The notes under the pieces: generated by a model
Database searches by the model: none
Seen by the model: the letters and a program-made list of their open reading frames with translations, nothing else
Told to the model about the DNA's origin: nothing
Origin: Actinomycetota bacterium
GTDB taxonomy: Bacteria > Actinomycetota > Acidimicrobiia > Acidimicrobiales > JAJPHE01
Assembly (NCBI GenBank): GCA_027315345.1
Contig: DAHUYE010000098.1
Coordinates: 1-64,000 of the forward strand
DNA length: 64,000 nt
Reading direction: 5' to 3'
Part shown: positions 7,573 through 15,175 of the stretch, in pieces
How positions within the stretch are numbered: the first letter of the stretch is position 1
Layout of the letters: each line of letters begins with the position of its first letter
Program-made: the position numbers and the translations under genes

Positions 7573-8834
7573 CCCTCATCGAACGCTCCTTCCGGGAACG
7601 CATCGTGCTGGTGGGAGTGGCGGTCCCCCCGGTGGTCTCCGAGGAGGTCGAAGCCAGCCTGGACGAACTGTCCCAGCTGGTCGACACCGCCGGCGCCGAT
7701 GAGGCCGCCCGGGTCGTGCAGCGCCGGGATCGCCCCGACCCCGCCACCTACGTCGGGCGGGGCAAGGCGGCCGAGTTGCACGAACTGTCCGAGGCCGTCG
7801 ACGCCGACACGGTCGTCTTCGACGACGAATTGACCCCCGCTCAGCAGCGCAACCTGGAGAAGATCCTCGGTCGTACGGCCATCGACCGCACCGCCGTCAT
7901 CCTCGACATCTTCGCTCAGAACGCCCGGACCGAGGAGGGCCGGGCCCAGGTCGAACTGGCCCTGCTGCGCTATCGCCTCCCCCGATTGCGGGGCCGGGGC
8001 AAGGACCTCTCCCAGCAGGGCGGTGGCATCGGGACCCGGGGCCCGGGTGAGACCCAGATGGAGGTGGACCGCCGCCGCCTGGTCCGGCGCATGACCAAGC
8101 TGGAGTCCGAGCTCAAGCAGCTGAGTCGGACCCGGCGGGTGCAGCGGCGGGGCCGTCAGCGGGGCCGGCTCTTCAATGTCTCCCTGGTCGGTTACACCAA
8201 CGCCGGCAAGTCGACCCTGCTCAACACCCTGACCGACGCCGGCGTCCTGGTGGAGGACCGGCTGTTCGCCACCCTCGATCCCCGCACCCGGCGCCTGGAT
8301 CTGCCCGGGGGCGAGTCGGTGCTGCTGTCCGACACGGTCGGCTTCGTGCGCAAACTGCCCCACCAGCTGGTGGAGGCGTTCCGTTCCACCCTGGAAGTGG
8401 TGGCCGAGGCCGACCTGCTCGTCCACATCGTGGACGCCTCCGCCGCCGATCCGATGGCCCAGGTGGCGGCGGTGCGGGAGGTCCTCAACGAGATCGGGGC
8501 TGCCGATGTGCCGGAGTTACTGGTCTTCAACAAGGCCGACATCACCCCCGAGGCGGCCCGGTTGTCCGGCCTGCACTCCGGATCGGTGGCCATATCCGCG
8601 GCCGCCCGCTCGGGCATGGAGGACCTGATGGAGGTGCTGGGGGAGCGGCTGCGGGCCCACTTCTCGGTGGTGGAACTGGTCGTTCCCTACGACCGGGGGG
8701 ATATCTTGGCCGCCGTGCACCGGGAGGGCGAGGTGCTCGAGGAGCTGCCCGGGGACACCTCCGTCCGGGTCCGGGTCCGGGTCGACCCGGTGGGCCGGGC
8801 CCGCTTCAGCCAGTTCCAGGAGGGCGGATCGTGA
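7569..8834 (+). CDS. hflX: Ribosome-associated GTPase HflX
   Basis: A GTPase that binds the 50S subunit and splits stalled ribosomes under stress. The N-terminal HflX domain has the typical DPATYVGRGKAAEL segment, followed by a basic coiled coil and GTP-binding motifs: G1 GYTNAGKST, G3 DTVGF, G4 NKAD. At 421 aa it is full length. It is joined to dapF by ATGA and to dapC by GTGA. hflX often lies near miaA in bacteria, which fits the miaB-miaA-dapF-hflX order. Confidence 0.96.
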   Translation: MTLIERSFRERIVLVGVAVPPVVSEEVEASLDELSQLVDTAGADEAARVVQRRDRPDPATYVGRGKAAELHELSEAVDADTVVFDDELTPAQQRNLEKILGRTAIDRTAVILDIFAQNARTEEGRAQVELALLRYRLPRLRGRGKDLSQQGGGIGTRGPGETQMEVDRRRLVRRMTKLESELKQLSRTRRVQRRGRQRGRLFNVSLVGYTNAGKSTLLNTLTDAGVLVEDRLFATLDPRTRRLDLPGGESVLLSDTVGFVRKLPHQLVEAFRSTLEVVAEADLLVHIVDASAADPMAQVAAVREVLNEIGAADVPELLVFNKADITPEAARLSGLHSGSVAISAAARSGMEDLMEVLGERLRAHFSVVELVVPYDRGDILAAVHREGEVLEELPGDTSVRVRVRVDPVGRARFSQFQEGGS

Positions 8835-9955
8835 CGGCCGGATTCGTACCCCCCGCCTACCCGTATGACCGCCTGGACGGCGCCAAGGCCAAGGCGGCCC
8901 TGCACCCCGGGGGCGTGGTCGATCTGTCCATCGGCACCCCCTGTGACCCGCCCCCGGCTGAAGTCGTGGCGGCCCTGGCCGGTTCGGGGTCGGAGCGGGG
9001 CTATCCGGCATCCATCGGCTCGCCCGCCTACCGCCGGGCGGCGGGGGAGTGGCTGGCCAACCGGCTGGGCGCCGAGGGGGATCAGGTGGCGGCGTGCGTC
9101 GGTACCAAGGAATTCGTGGCCACCACGCCGCAGTGGATGAAGTTGCGCCGGCCCGACCGGGACACCGTGTTGTATCCGGCCATCTCCTATCCCACCTACG
9201 AGATGGGCGCCATCCTGGCCGGCCTGCGGCCGGTGCCGGTGCCGACCGATGACCACTGGCGCATGCGCCTCGACGCCATCGCCCCGGCCGACGCCGAGCG
9301 GGCCCTGATGTTGTGGGTGAACAGCCCGGGCAATCCGGCCGGCCAGCTCGATGACCTGACGGCCGCCGCCGCCTGGGGCCGGGAGCGGGGCGTGCCCGTG
9401 TTCAGCGACGAGTGCTACGCCGAGTTCACCTGGGACGGTCCGCCCCGCTCGATACTCCAAGCCGGGCCGGAAGGGGTGGTGGCGGTGCACTCCCTCTCCA
9501 AGCGATCCAACCTGGCCGGCGTCCGGGCCGGCTTCTACGCCGGGGACGGGGAGCTGGTGACCTATCTGTCCGAGGTGCGCAAGCACGTGGGGATGATGGT
9601 GCCCGGCCCGGTGCAGGCCGCGGCGGTGGTGGCTCTGAGCGATCAGACCCACGTCGAGGCTCAGCGGGAGTTGTACCGGGCCCGGCTGGAGCGTTTCGCC
9701 AAGATCCTCGAAGCGGTGGGCGTCAGCGTGGAACTGCCGGCGGGCGGGTTCTACCTGTGGGCGGCGGCGGAGGGGGGGGACGGCGCGGATCCGGCCGCGG
9801 CGGCCTGGGCCCTGACCGACCGCCTGGCCGCCGACGGGGGCGTCCTGGTCAGTCCCGGGGAGTTCTACGGCCAGGCCGGGGCCGGCTACATCCGGGTGGC
9901 TCTGGTGGCGCCCATGGAGGCCCTGGAGTTGGTGGCGTCGCGCCTGGGCGTCTGA
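8831..9955 (+). CDS. dapC: Succinyldiaminopimelate aminotransferase DapC
   Basis: A fold-type I PLP aminotransferase, 374 aa, of the actinobacterial DapC group; it makes N-succinyl-LL-DAP from the 2-amino-6-oxopimelate intermediate. Visible features are YPPA-like GFVPPAYPYDRL at the N-terminus, the NSPGNPAG motif, the SDECYAEF segment and the PLP lysine in SLSKRSNLAGVRAGF (about residue 224). GTG start overlaps the hflX stop as GTGA. With dapD and dapE immediately downstream it completes three consecutive steps of the succinylase pathway. General aminotransferases look similar, so context carries weight. Confidence 0.9.
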   Translation: MTAGFVPPAYPYDRLDGAKAKAALHPGGVVDLSIGTPCDPPPAEVVAALAGSGSERGYPASIGSPAYRRAAGEWLANRLGAEGDQVAACVGTKEFVATTPQWMKLRRPDRDTVLYPAISYPTYEMGAILAGLRPVPVPTDDHWRMRLDAIAPADAERALMLWVNSPGNPAGQLDDLTAAAAWGRERGVPVFSDECYAEFTWDGPPRSILQAGPEGVVAVHSLSKRSNLAGVRAGFYAGDGELVTYLSEVRKHVGMMVPGPVQAAAVVALSDQTHVEAQRELYRARLERFAKILEAVGVSVELPAGGFYLWAAAEGGDGADPAAAAWALTDRLAADGGVLVSPGEFYGQAGAGYIRVALVAPMEALELVASRLGV

Positions 9956-9963
9956 CGCGACCT

Positions 9964-9969
9964 TAGGCT
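9964..9969 (+). promoter_or_regulatory. -10 element (TAGGCT) for a leaderless dapD transcript
   Basis: TAGGCT lies 7 nt before the dapD ATG at 9977, and no RBS is present. This suggests a separate leaderless dapDE transcript in addition to read-through from dapC. Confidence 0.5.
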
Positions 9970-9976
9970 GGACCGG

Positions 9977-10795
9977 ATGGCAGATCTCCAGGCCCAAATC
10001 GAAGAACTCTGGGAAAGCGGCGTTACCCCGGGTGACGCCGAAGCTTCGGCGGTGGTCACCGAGGCGGTGGACCTGCTCGACACCGGGCAGGCCCGGGTGG
10101 CCGAGATCGGCCCCGACGGCCGGGTGGTGGTGCACCAGTGGCTGAAGCAGGCCGTCCTGCTCTTGTTCCGCCTCCGTGAAATGGAGACCATCGAGGTGGG
10201 CCCCTTCGAGTTCGCCGACAAGATCCCCCTCAAGCACGGCTACGCCGAGGCCGGGGTGCGGGTGGTGCCGGGGGGCTCGGCCCGCTACGGATCCTTCCTG
10301 GAGCGTGGCGTCATCCTCATGCCCAGCTACGTCAACATCGGGGCCCGGGTCGGCGCCAACTCCATGGTCGACACCTGGGCCACGGTGGGCTCCTGCGCCC
10401 AGATCGGCGCCAATGTCCATCTCTCCGGCGGGGTCGGCATCGGGGGAGTGCTCGAACCCCCCCAGGCGGCGCCGGTGGTGGTGGAGGACGACTGCATGAT
10501 CGGGAGCCGGTGCATGGTGACAGAGGGGGCCCGGGTGGGACGGGGCTCGGTGCTGGGGGCCGGCACCATGCTCAACCCGTCCATCCCGGTCTTCGACACC
10601 GAGACCGGGGAGGAGATCTCCCGCGGAGTCGTCCCGCCCTGGTCGGTGGCCGTGGCCGGCACCCGGATGAAGACCTTCCCCGGAGGGGAGTTCGGGCTGG
10701 GCTGCGTACTGGTCATCAAGCGCCTCACCGAGGGCGAACGCCACGATAAGTCCAAGCTCAATGACATCCTGCGCGACCACGGCGTGACCGTCTGA
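9977..10795 (+). CDS. dapD: Tetrahydrodipicolinate N-succinyltransferase DapD (E. coli type)
   Basis: Succinylates tetrahydrodipicolinate using succinyl-CoA in the DAP/lysine pathway. The protein (272 aa) has the helical N-terminal domain with VHQWLKQAVLLLFRL and a left-handed beta-helix of hexapeptide repeats (GARVGANSMVDTWATVGSCAQIGANVHLSGG). Length and motifs match the proteobacterial DapD family (E. coli 274 aa) rather than the longer mycobacterial type, which is notable in an actinobacterial setting. It follows dapC by 21 nt and is followed by dapE after 2 nt. Confidence 0.95.
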   Translation: MADLQAQIEELWESGVTPGDAEASAVVTEAVDLLDTGQARVAEIGPDGRVVVHQWLKQAVLLLFRLREMETIEVGPFEFADKIPLKHGYAEAGVRVVPGGSARYGSFLERGVILMPSYVNIGARVGANSMVDTWATVGSCAQIGANVHLSGGVGIGGVLEPPQAAPVVVEDDCMIGSRCMVTEGARVGRGSVLGAGTMLNPSIPVFDTETGEEISRGVVPPWSVAVAGTRMKTFPGGEFGLGCVLVIKRLTEGERHDKSKLNDILRDHGVTV

Positions 10796-10797
10796 GC

Positions 10798-11874
10798 TTG
10801 AGCACCGATATCACCCGCGACCTTTTGGCCGACACGGCCGACCTGGTCGCCATCGCATCCCCCAGCCACCACGAAGCGGCGCTGGCTGACCATATGGCCG
10901 AACGCCTGGGGAGCGTGGGCCACCTGCGGGTCGAACGGGTCGGGGACAACGTCATCGCCCGGACCGAGGCCGGCCGTTCCCGTCGGCTGATCCTGGCCGG
11001 GCACCTCGACACCGTCCCAGCCCAGGACAACCAGACGCCCGAGATCGACGGCGACGTCTGCCGGGGCCTCGGCTCCGCCGACATGAAGGGCGGCCTGGCC
11101 GTCCTGGCCCTCCTGGCCGAACAACTCCGGGAGCCGGCCCTCGACCTGACCTTCCTCTTCTACACCTGCGAGGAGGTCGACATGCGCCACAGTGGCCTCC
11201 TGCAACTGCGGGAGCAGCGGCCGGAACTCCTACAAGCCGACGTGGCCATCCTGGCCGAGCCCACCAACTGCCTGGTGGAGGCCGGCTGCCAGGGAAACCT
11301 CCGGGTCGAGCTGACCATGGGCGGGACGCGGGCCCACACCGCCCGGCCCTGGATGGGGATCAATGCCATCCACCGGTTGGGCGGCGTGCTCCAGCGGATC
11401 GACGCCTACGAAGGCCGCCGGCCGATCATCGACGGTTGCCAGTACCGCGAAGCCCTCCAGGCCGTGGCCATCGAAGGCGGGGTGGCCAACAACGTGGTGC
11501 CCGACCGGGCCAGCGTGACCATCAACCACCGCTACGCCCCCGACCGCGACGCCCAATCGGCCCGAGCGGCGGTAGAAGAACTGTTCAGCCCGTTGCTCGA
11601 CCCCGCCGCCGGGGACCGGATCGAGCTGGTGGCGGCGTCGGAGGCGGCCGCCCCCGGCCTGACCGATCCGTTGCTGGAGCGCCTCGTGGCCATGACCGGC
11701 CCGCCGGTGGCCAAGTTGGGCTGGACCGACGTGTCCTTCTTCAGCTCTCTGGGTCTGGCCGCCACCAACTTCGGCCCCGGGGATCCCACCTTGGCCCACA
11801 CCCGCCACGAGTGGGTCAGCCGCGCCGATCTGGAGAACGCCTACCTGACCCTGGCCCGGCTGCTCAGCTCCTGA
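10798..11874 (+). CDS. dapE: Succinyl-diaminopimelate desuccinylase DapE
   Basis: An M20-family metallohydrolase that removes succinate from N-succinyl-LL-DAP. Zinc-binding features are present: LAGHLDTVP (His/Asp), GSADMKGG (bridging Asp), YTCEEVD (Glu pair) and the late THTRHEW-like segment AHTRHEWV. The dimerisation-domain segment GTRAHTARPWMGINAIH is typical of actinobacterial DapE. Length is 358 aa. The start is TTG at 10798, 2 nt after the dapD stop. It completes dapC-dapD-dapE, whose product LL-DAP is the substrate of DapF upstream. Confidence 0.94.
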   Translation: MSTDITRDLLADTADLVAIASPSHHEAALADHMAERLGSVGHLRVERVGDNVIARTEAGRSRRLILAGHLDTVPAQDNQTPEIDGDVCRGLGSADMKGGLAVLALLAEQLREPALDLTFLFYTCEEVDMRHSGLLQLREQRPELLQADVAILAEPTNCLVEAGCQGNLRVELTMGGTRAHTARPWMGINAIHRLGGVLQRIDAYEGRRPIIDGCQYREALQAVAIEGGVANNVVPDRASVTINHRYAPDRDAQSARAAVEELFSPLLDPAAGDRIELVAASEAAAPGLTDPLLERLVAMTGPPVAKLGWTDVSFFSSLGLAATNFGPGDPTLAHTRHEWVSRADLENAYLTLARLLSS

Positions 11875-11929
11875 CCGGCGGCGCCGAGGTGCGCAGGAAA
11901 GTCGGTGCGGGCATGAGAACATCAAGGTG

Positions 11930-13393
11930 ATGAAGCACTGGAGGAAGCCGCCGTCGTATCGGGACTCCCAGAGTCCCCGTTCGGCCCGCCGCCGGGCGAC
12001 GGCGGCGGTAGCCGGGCTGGCTGCCGTCCTGGTGGCCGGATTGCCTCTGGCCGCTTCCGCCGTGGGTAGCGCCCCCAACGATCCGTTCTTTCCCCAGCAG
12101 TGGAACATGACCCAGGTGGGGGCGCCGGCGGCGTGGACCCGTTCCACCGGGGCCGGGGTCATCATCGGCGTGGTTGACACCGGGGTGGACCTGACCCACC
12201 AGGATCTGGCCGGAAAGATCGTGGCCACCACCGACTGCGTCGGCTCGGGCGGGACGGAGTCGGCCTGCTCCGGCTCCGGCCAGGACGACAACGGTCACGG
12301 GACCCACGTGTCGGGGATAGCCGCCGCCGATACGAACAACGGTCTGGGCGTGGCCGGTATGGCTCCGGCGGCCAAGCTGGTGGTGGCCAAGGCCCTGGAC
12401 AGCAGCGGATCGGGCAACTTCAACGACGTCAATGCCGGGATCGAGTGGGTGGTGGACCACGGCGCCCGGGTGGTCAACCTGAGCCTGGGCAGCGACCTGC
12501 CCGGGCTGGGGGGCCTGGTCGGAGGCAGCCTGACCAGCGGGGTCGACTACGCCTGGTCTCACGGCGCCATCCCGGTGATTGCCGCCGGCAACCAGAACTT
12601 CTTCGGCCTGGGCAGTTCCAACTACGGGAACGTCAACGCCGTCATAGTCGGCGCCACCGGACCGAAGAAGGAGGTGGCCCCGTACTCCAGCCCGCTGGGC
12701 AACGCCAAGTGGGCCCTGGTGGCCCCGGGTGGTGACGGGACCGATGCCGAGGGCAACCCGGTCTGCACCGGGACCGCCCAGGCGGCCTGCATCGTCTCCA
12801 CCTACTGGTCCGCTAGCAATGCCACCTCCGAGTACGCCTACGACCAGGGCACGTCCATGGCCACCCCGATGGTGTCGGGGGCACTGGCCCTGCTCCTGGC
12901 CATGGGCATGACCCCGACCCAGGCCGTCAACCGCATGCTCTCCACCGCCGATAAGTCCGTCAGCTGCGGTTCGGACTGCGCCGGCCTGCTGGACGCGGCC
13001 GCGGCCGTGGGCGCCACTGCTGCCGGCGGGCCGCCCGCCACGACCGTCACCAGCGCTGCGCACCCTGGGCCCGCGCCGGCCGGCACCACCGCCACCACCG
13101 GTCCGTCCTCCTCACCGGACCTGGTGCCCGGCACCGGCTTGCCGACCCAGACCGCCCCGAGCGTGCCCAAGCCTCCGGTCACCTCGACCATCGCTCCCGG
13201 CCCGGCCGTGCCGTTGGAGCAGGCCGGGCGCTCCCCGGCCGTGGCCGCTCCCGGCCCGGTGGCCGCCGATCATCAGAGGAACTCCTCGGCCACCTACACC
13301 CTCGGGGGCCTGGCCGCCCTGCTGTTGCTGGGGCTGGTAGGCGCCCTGGACCACCAGCGGCGATCCGGGATCAGAGCCGGCGCAGGACGGTGA
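11930..13393 (+). CDS. Membrane-anchored subtilisin-like serine protease (mycosin-like layout)
   Basis: A secreted S8 peptidase of 487 aa. It has a basic N-terminus and a signal/anchor segment (about residues 20-42, AAVAGLAAVLVAGLPLAASA). The catalytic triad is Asp in GVVDTGVDL, His in GHGTHVSG and Ser in GTSMATPMVSG, with oxyanion Asn in AAGNQN. A Pro/Thr/Ala-rich linker and a C-terminal membrane helix (TLGGLAALLLLGLVGAL) with a basic tail follow. This resembles ESX mycosins, but no ESX genes are adjacent. A GTG at 11927 directly before the ATG is an alternative start. Its end overlaps the convergent lexA end by 23 nt. Substrate unknown. Confidence 0.92.
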   Translation: MKHWRKPPSYRDSQSPRSARRRATAAVAGLAAVLVAGLPLAASAVGSAPNDPFFPQQWNMTQVGAPAAWTRSTGAGVIIGVVDTGVDLTHQDLAGKIVATTDCVGSGGTESACSGSGQDDNGHGTHVSGIAAADTNNGLGVAGMAPAAKLVVAKALDSSGSGNFNDVNAGIEWVVDHGARVVNLSLGSDLPGLGGLVGGSLTSGVDYAWSHGAIPVIAAGNQNFFGLGSSNYGNVNAVIVGATGPKKEVAPYSSPLGNAKWALVAPGGDGTDAEGNPVCTGTAQAACIVSTYWSASNATSEYAYDQGTSMATPMVSGALALLLAMGMTPTQAVNRMLSTADKSVSCGSDCAGLLDAAAAVGATAAGGPPATTVTSAAHPGPAPAGTTATTGPSSSPDLVPGTGLPTQTAPSVPKPPVTSTIAPGPAVPLEQAGRSPAVAAPGPVAADHQRNSSATYTLGGLAALLLLGLVGALDHQRRSGIRAGAGR

Positions 13394-14012
13394 CGACCTT
13401 TCCGTAGAGGGTCACGTCACCGGCGGGAAACTCCATGGGGGAGAGTCGGGGATTGGCCGGGGTCAGCACCACCGTGTTGCCGCGCTTGGAGTAGCGCTTG
13501 ACGGTGGCCTCCTCCCCGGGGATGCCGGCCACGACGGTGTCGTTCTTGTTGGCCTCGGCCTGCTGCCTGACCACCACGAAGTCCCCGTCGAAGATGCCGT
13601 CATCGATCATCGAGTCACCTCTCACCCTGAGCATGAAGAGTGTCCCGGTGCCGGTGAAGTCCTCCGGCAGCGGCATCAGCTCCTCGACGTTCTCCTGGGC
13701 CAGGACATCGGTGCCCGCCGCCACGTCACCCACCAGGGGCACATGGCGCACCGGCCGGCTCTCGACGGCGGCGCCGCTGGAGGGGTCGTAGCGGACCTCG
13801 ATGGCCCGGGGCTTGCTGGGGTCCCGGCGCAGATAGCCCTGGCGCTGCAGGGTCGCCAGGTGGGCATGCACGGTGGACGAGGAGGTGAGACCGACCGCCT
13901 CACCGATCTCCCGCACCGACGGCGGGTAGCCCCGCTCCCGCAACTCGGCGGCGATGAAGTCCAGGATCTGACGGCGCTTACCGGTGAGGATGGGGCTTTC
14001 GACAGGAGTCAC
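13371..14012 (-). CDS. lexA: SOS repressor LexA
   Basis: Transcriptional repressor of DNA-damage genes that cleaves itself when RecA is activated. From the GTG at 14012 the protein has 213 aa, starting VTPVESPILTGKRRQILDF, the usual LexA start. A winged-helix DNA-binding domain (about 1-65, with YPPSVREIGEAVGLTSSSTVHAHL) is followed by the Ala-Gly cleavage site in DVAAGTD (about 98) and the S24 Ser/Lys dyad (GDSMIDDG near 131; ATVKRY near 169). The frame is open further upstream, but that extension crosses the operators and is not LexA-like. TATTCT 7 nt upstream suggests a leaderless, autoregulated transcript. Confidence 0.97.
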   Translation of the reverse strand: MTPVESPILTGKRRQILDFIAAELRERGYPPSVREIGEAVGLTSSSTVHAHLATLQRQGYLRRDPSKPRAIEVRYDPSSGAAVESRPVRHVPLVGDVAAGTDVLAQENVEELMPLPEDFTGTGTLFMLRVRGDSMIDDGIFDGDFVVVRQQAEANKNDTVVAGIPGEEATVKRYSKRGNTVVLTPANPRLSPMEFPAGDVTLYGKVVTVLRRL

Positions 14013-14019
14013 GCCGCCC

Positions 14020-14025
14020 AGAATA
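14020..14025 (-). promoter_or_regulatory. -10 element (TATTCT) of leaderless lexA
   Basis: Read on the minus strand, TATTCT is 7 nt from the GTG start at 14012. The nearest LexA box (14046-14059) then lies over the -35 region, consistent with autorepression. Confidence 0.6.
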
Positions 14026-14045
14026 CGCCCGCCGGGTCGATTTGG

Positions 14046-14059
14046 CAAACATCTGTTCG
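14046..14059. promoter_or_regulatory. LexA operator O1 (imperfect), lexA side
   Basis: CAAAC-ATCT-GTTCG, one mismatch to CGAAC-N4-GTTCG. It overlaps the expected -35 of lexA. Confidence 0.75.
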
Positions 14060-14067
14060 ACTCCGCC

Positions 14068-14096
14068 TTGACGGGAACAGGCGTTCGTGGTTGGCT
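14068..14096 (+). promoter_or_regulatory. Promoter of the LysM gene (TTGACG-N17-TTGGCT)
   Basis: TTGACG (14068-14073) is a good -35. After 17 nt TTGGCT (14091-14096) is a weak -10. Operator O2 lies inside the spacer and O3 follows the -10, so LexA would block this promoter from two sites. Confidence 0.5.
14074..14087. promoter_or_regulatory. LexA operator O2 (imperfect)
   Basis: GGAAC-AGGC-GTTCG, one mismatch to the box. It lies between the -35 and -10 of the LysM gene. Confidence 0.75.
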
Positions 14097-14101
14097 GTCC
14101 T

Positions 14102-14117
14102 TCGAACAGAGGTTCGA
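14102..14117. promoter_or_regulatory. LexA operator O3 (perfect)
   Basis: TCGAAC-AGAG-GTTCGA is a perfect 6+6 palindrome and the best SOS box in the window. It covers the expected transcription start of the LysM gene and ends 14 nt before its ATG. Confidence 0.88.
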
Positions 14118-14131
14118 TAGGAGGACGGTCG

Positions 14132-14584
14132 ATGGTCGCAGTGGTCTGGCCCAGCGGAACCGAGTCCCCCGGCCCCTTCCAGGGCGGGGCGGCCCGGCTG
14201 CGGGTCCTGCCCGGGCCCGGCTCCCGGCCCGCCCCGGTTCGGCCACTGGCCCCGGCCCGGCGGCGCCGGCCCTCGCCTGCCGTCTACCGCCGCCGGCGTC
14301 TGGCCGCCGCCCTGCTGTTCGGCCTGGTTCTGGGTCTGGCCCATTTCAGCCTGGCCCACCTGGGCGCGGTGTTCCCCGGAAGCGGTCCCCTCGCCGCCTC
14401 CGGGGGACCCGGCTCAGCCCTGCCGGTGGCCGATCAGTTGTACGTGGTCAAGCCGGGGGACACGGTCTGGTCCATCGCCTACCGGTTCCAGCCCACCGGG
14501 GATGAGCGGCCCCTGGTAGCCGGCATCCTCCATGAACTCCACGGCGCCCAGCTCCAGCCCGGTCAAGCCATCCGCATCCCCTGA
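14132..14584 (+). CDS. LysM-domain membrane protein, probable SOS-induced cell-division inhibitor (YneA/DivS/ChiZ-like)
   Basis: A 150-aa protein with a basic, Pro/Ala-rich cytoplasmic N-terminus, one membrane helix (about residues 58-80, AAALLFGLVLGLAHFSLAHL) and a C-terminal LysM peptidoglycan-binding domain (about 103-150, YVVKPGDTVWSIAYRF to PGQAIRIP). Start 14132 is set by AGGAGG 7 nt upstream; an in-frame GTG at 14087 lies within the operator region and is unlikely. In Bacillus (yneA), Corynebacterium (divS) and Mycobacterium (Rv2719c/chiZ) an SOS-induced division suppressor is divergent from lexA in the same place, and nrdR follows it in the actinobacteria. Function is inferred from that synteny and the domain. 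Confidence 0.85.
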   Translation: MVAVVWPSGTESPGPFQGGAARLRVLPGPGSRPAPVRPLAPARRRRPSPAVYRRRRLAAALLFGLVLGLAHFSLAHLGAVFPGSGPLAASGGPGSALPVADQLYVVKPGDTVWSIAYRFQPTGDERPLVAGILHELHGAQLQPGQAIRIP

Positions 14585-14675
14585 CGGCCGCCGTGCCGCC
14601 GGCCGGTCCGGGCCTGCCCCCCAGCCTCAGTCTTTAGGCGGTTGAGGGTGGCCGGTCGCAGCGCCCGCCAGCCCT

Positions 14676-14681
14676 TAGCCT
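14676..14681 (+). promoter_or_regulatory. -10 element (TAGCCT) for leaderless nrdR
   Basis: TAGCCT lies 7 nt before the nrdR GTG (14689). The intervening GGTCGGG is not a well-placed RBS. Confidence 0.5.
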
Positions 14682-14688
14682 GGTCGGG

Positions 14689-15168
14689 GTGCGCTGCCCC
14701 TCGTGTTCGGAGGTTGAGGACAAGGTCATCGACTCCCGCACGGCCGAGGAAGGCGCTGCCATCCGCCGGCGCCGGGAGTGCCTGGCCTGCGGGCGGCGCT
14801 TCACCACCTTCGAGCGCATCGAAGGCGTGGAGGAGGGCACTGTCATGGTGCTCAAGCGATCCGGAACCAGAGAGGTTTTCGATCCGGCCAAGGTGGTGGC
14901 CGGAGTCCGGGCCGCCACCAAGAACCGTCCCGTGTCCGAGGCAGCCATGGTGGAGCTGGCCGGACAGGTCGAGGAGGCCATGCGGGCCATCGGGTCCGAG
15001 GTGACCACCCAGCAGATCGGCCTGGCCGTGCTGGACCGTCTGGCCTCGGTGGACGAGGTGGCCTACCTCCGCTTCGCCAGCGTCTACAAGGGCTTCGAGG
15101 AGGCGGGCGACTTCCAGCGGGAGCTGGGCCTGCTCACCAAGTCCACCGAACCCAAGCGCCGGGACTGA
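14689..15168 (+). CDS. nrdR: Transcriptional repressor NrdR
   Basis: An ATP/dATP-sensing repressor of ribonucleotide reductase genes. The N-terminal zinc ribbon has Cys3, Cys6, Cys31 and Cys34 (MRCPSC ... ECLACGRRFTTFE). An ATP-cone domain follows (about 49-139; VLKRSGTREVFDP, YLRFASVYKGF). Length 159 aa is typical. It lies 104 nt downstream of the LysM gene, in the lexA-LysM-nrdR order known from actinobacteria. No nrd structural genes are in the window. Confidence 0.96.
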   Translation: MRCPSCSEVEDKVIDSRTAEEGAAIRRRRECLACGRRFTTFERIEGVEEGTVMVLKRSGTREVFDPAKVVAGVRAATKNRPVSEAAMVELAGQVEEAMRAIGSEVTTQQIGLAVLDRLASVDEVAYLRFASVYKGFEEAGDFQRELGLLTKSTEPKRRD

Positions 15169-15175
15169 CCTCCCT

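Noticed and set aside
8687-10780. Long open frame on the minus strand opposite dapC and dapD
   Set aside because: It is an antisense shadow caused by high GC content; the plus-strand proteins are clear family members and the minus-strand translation is low-complexity Gly/Pro/Arg/His.
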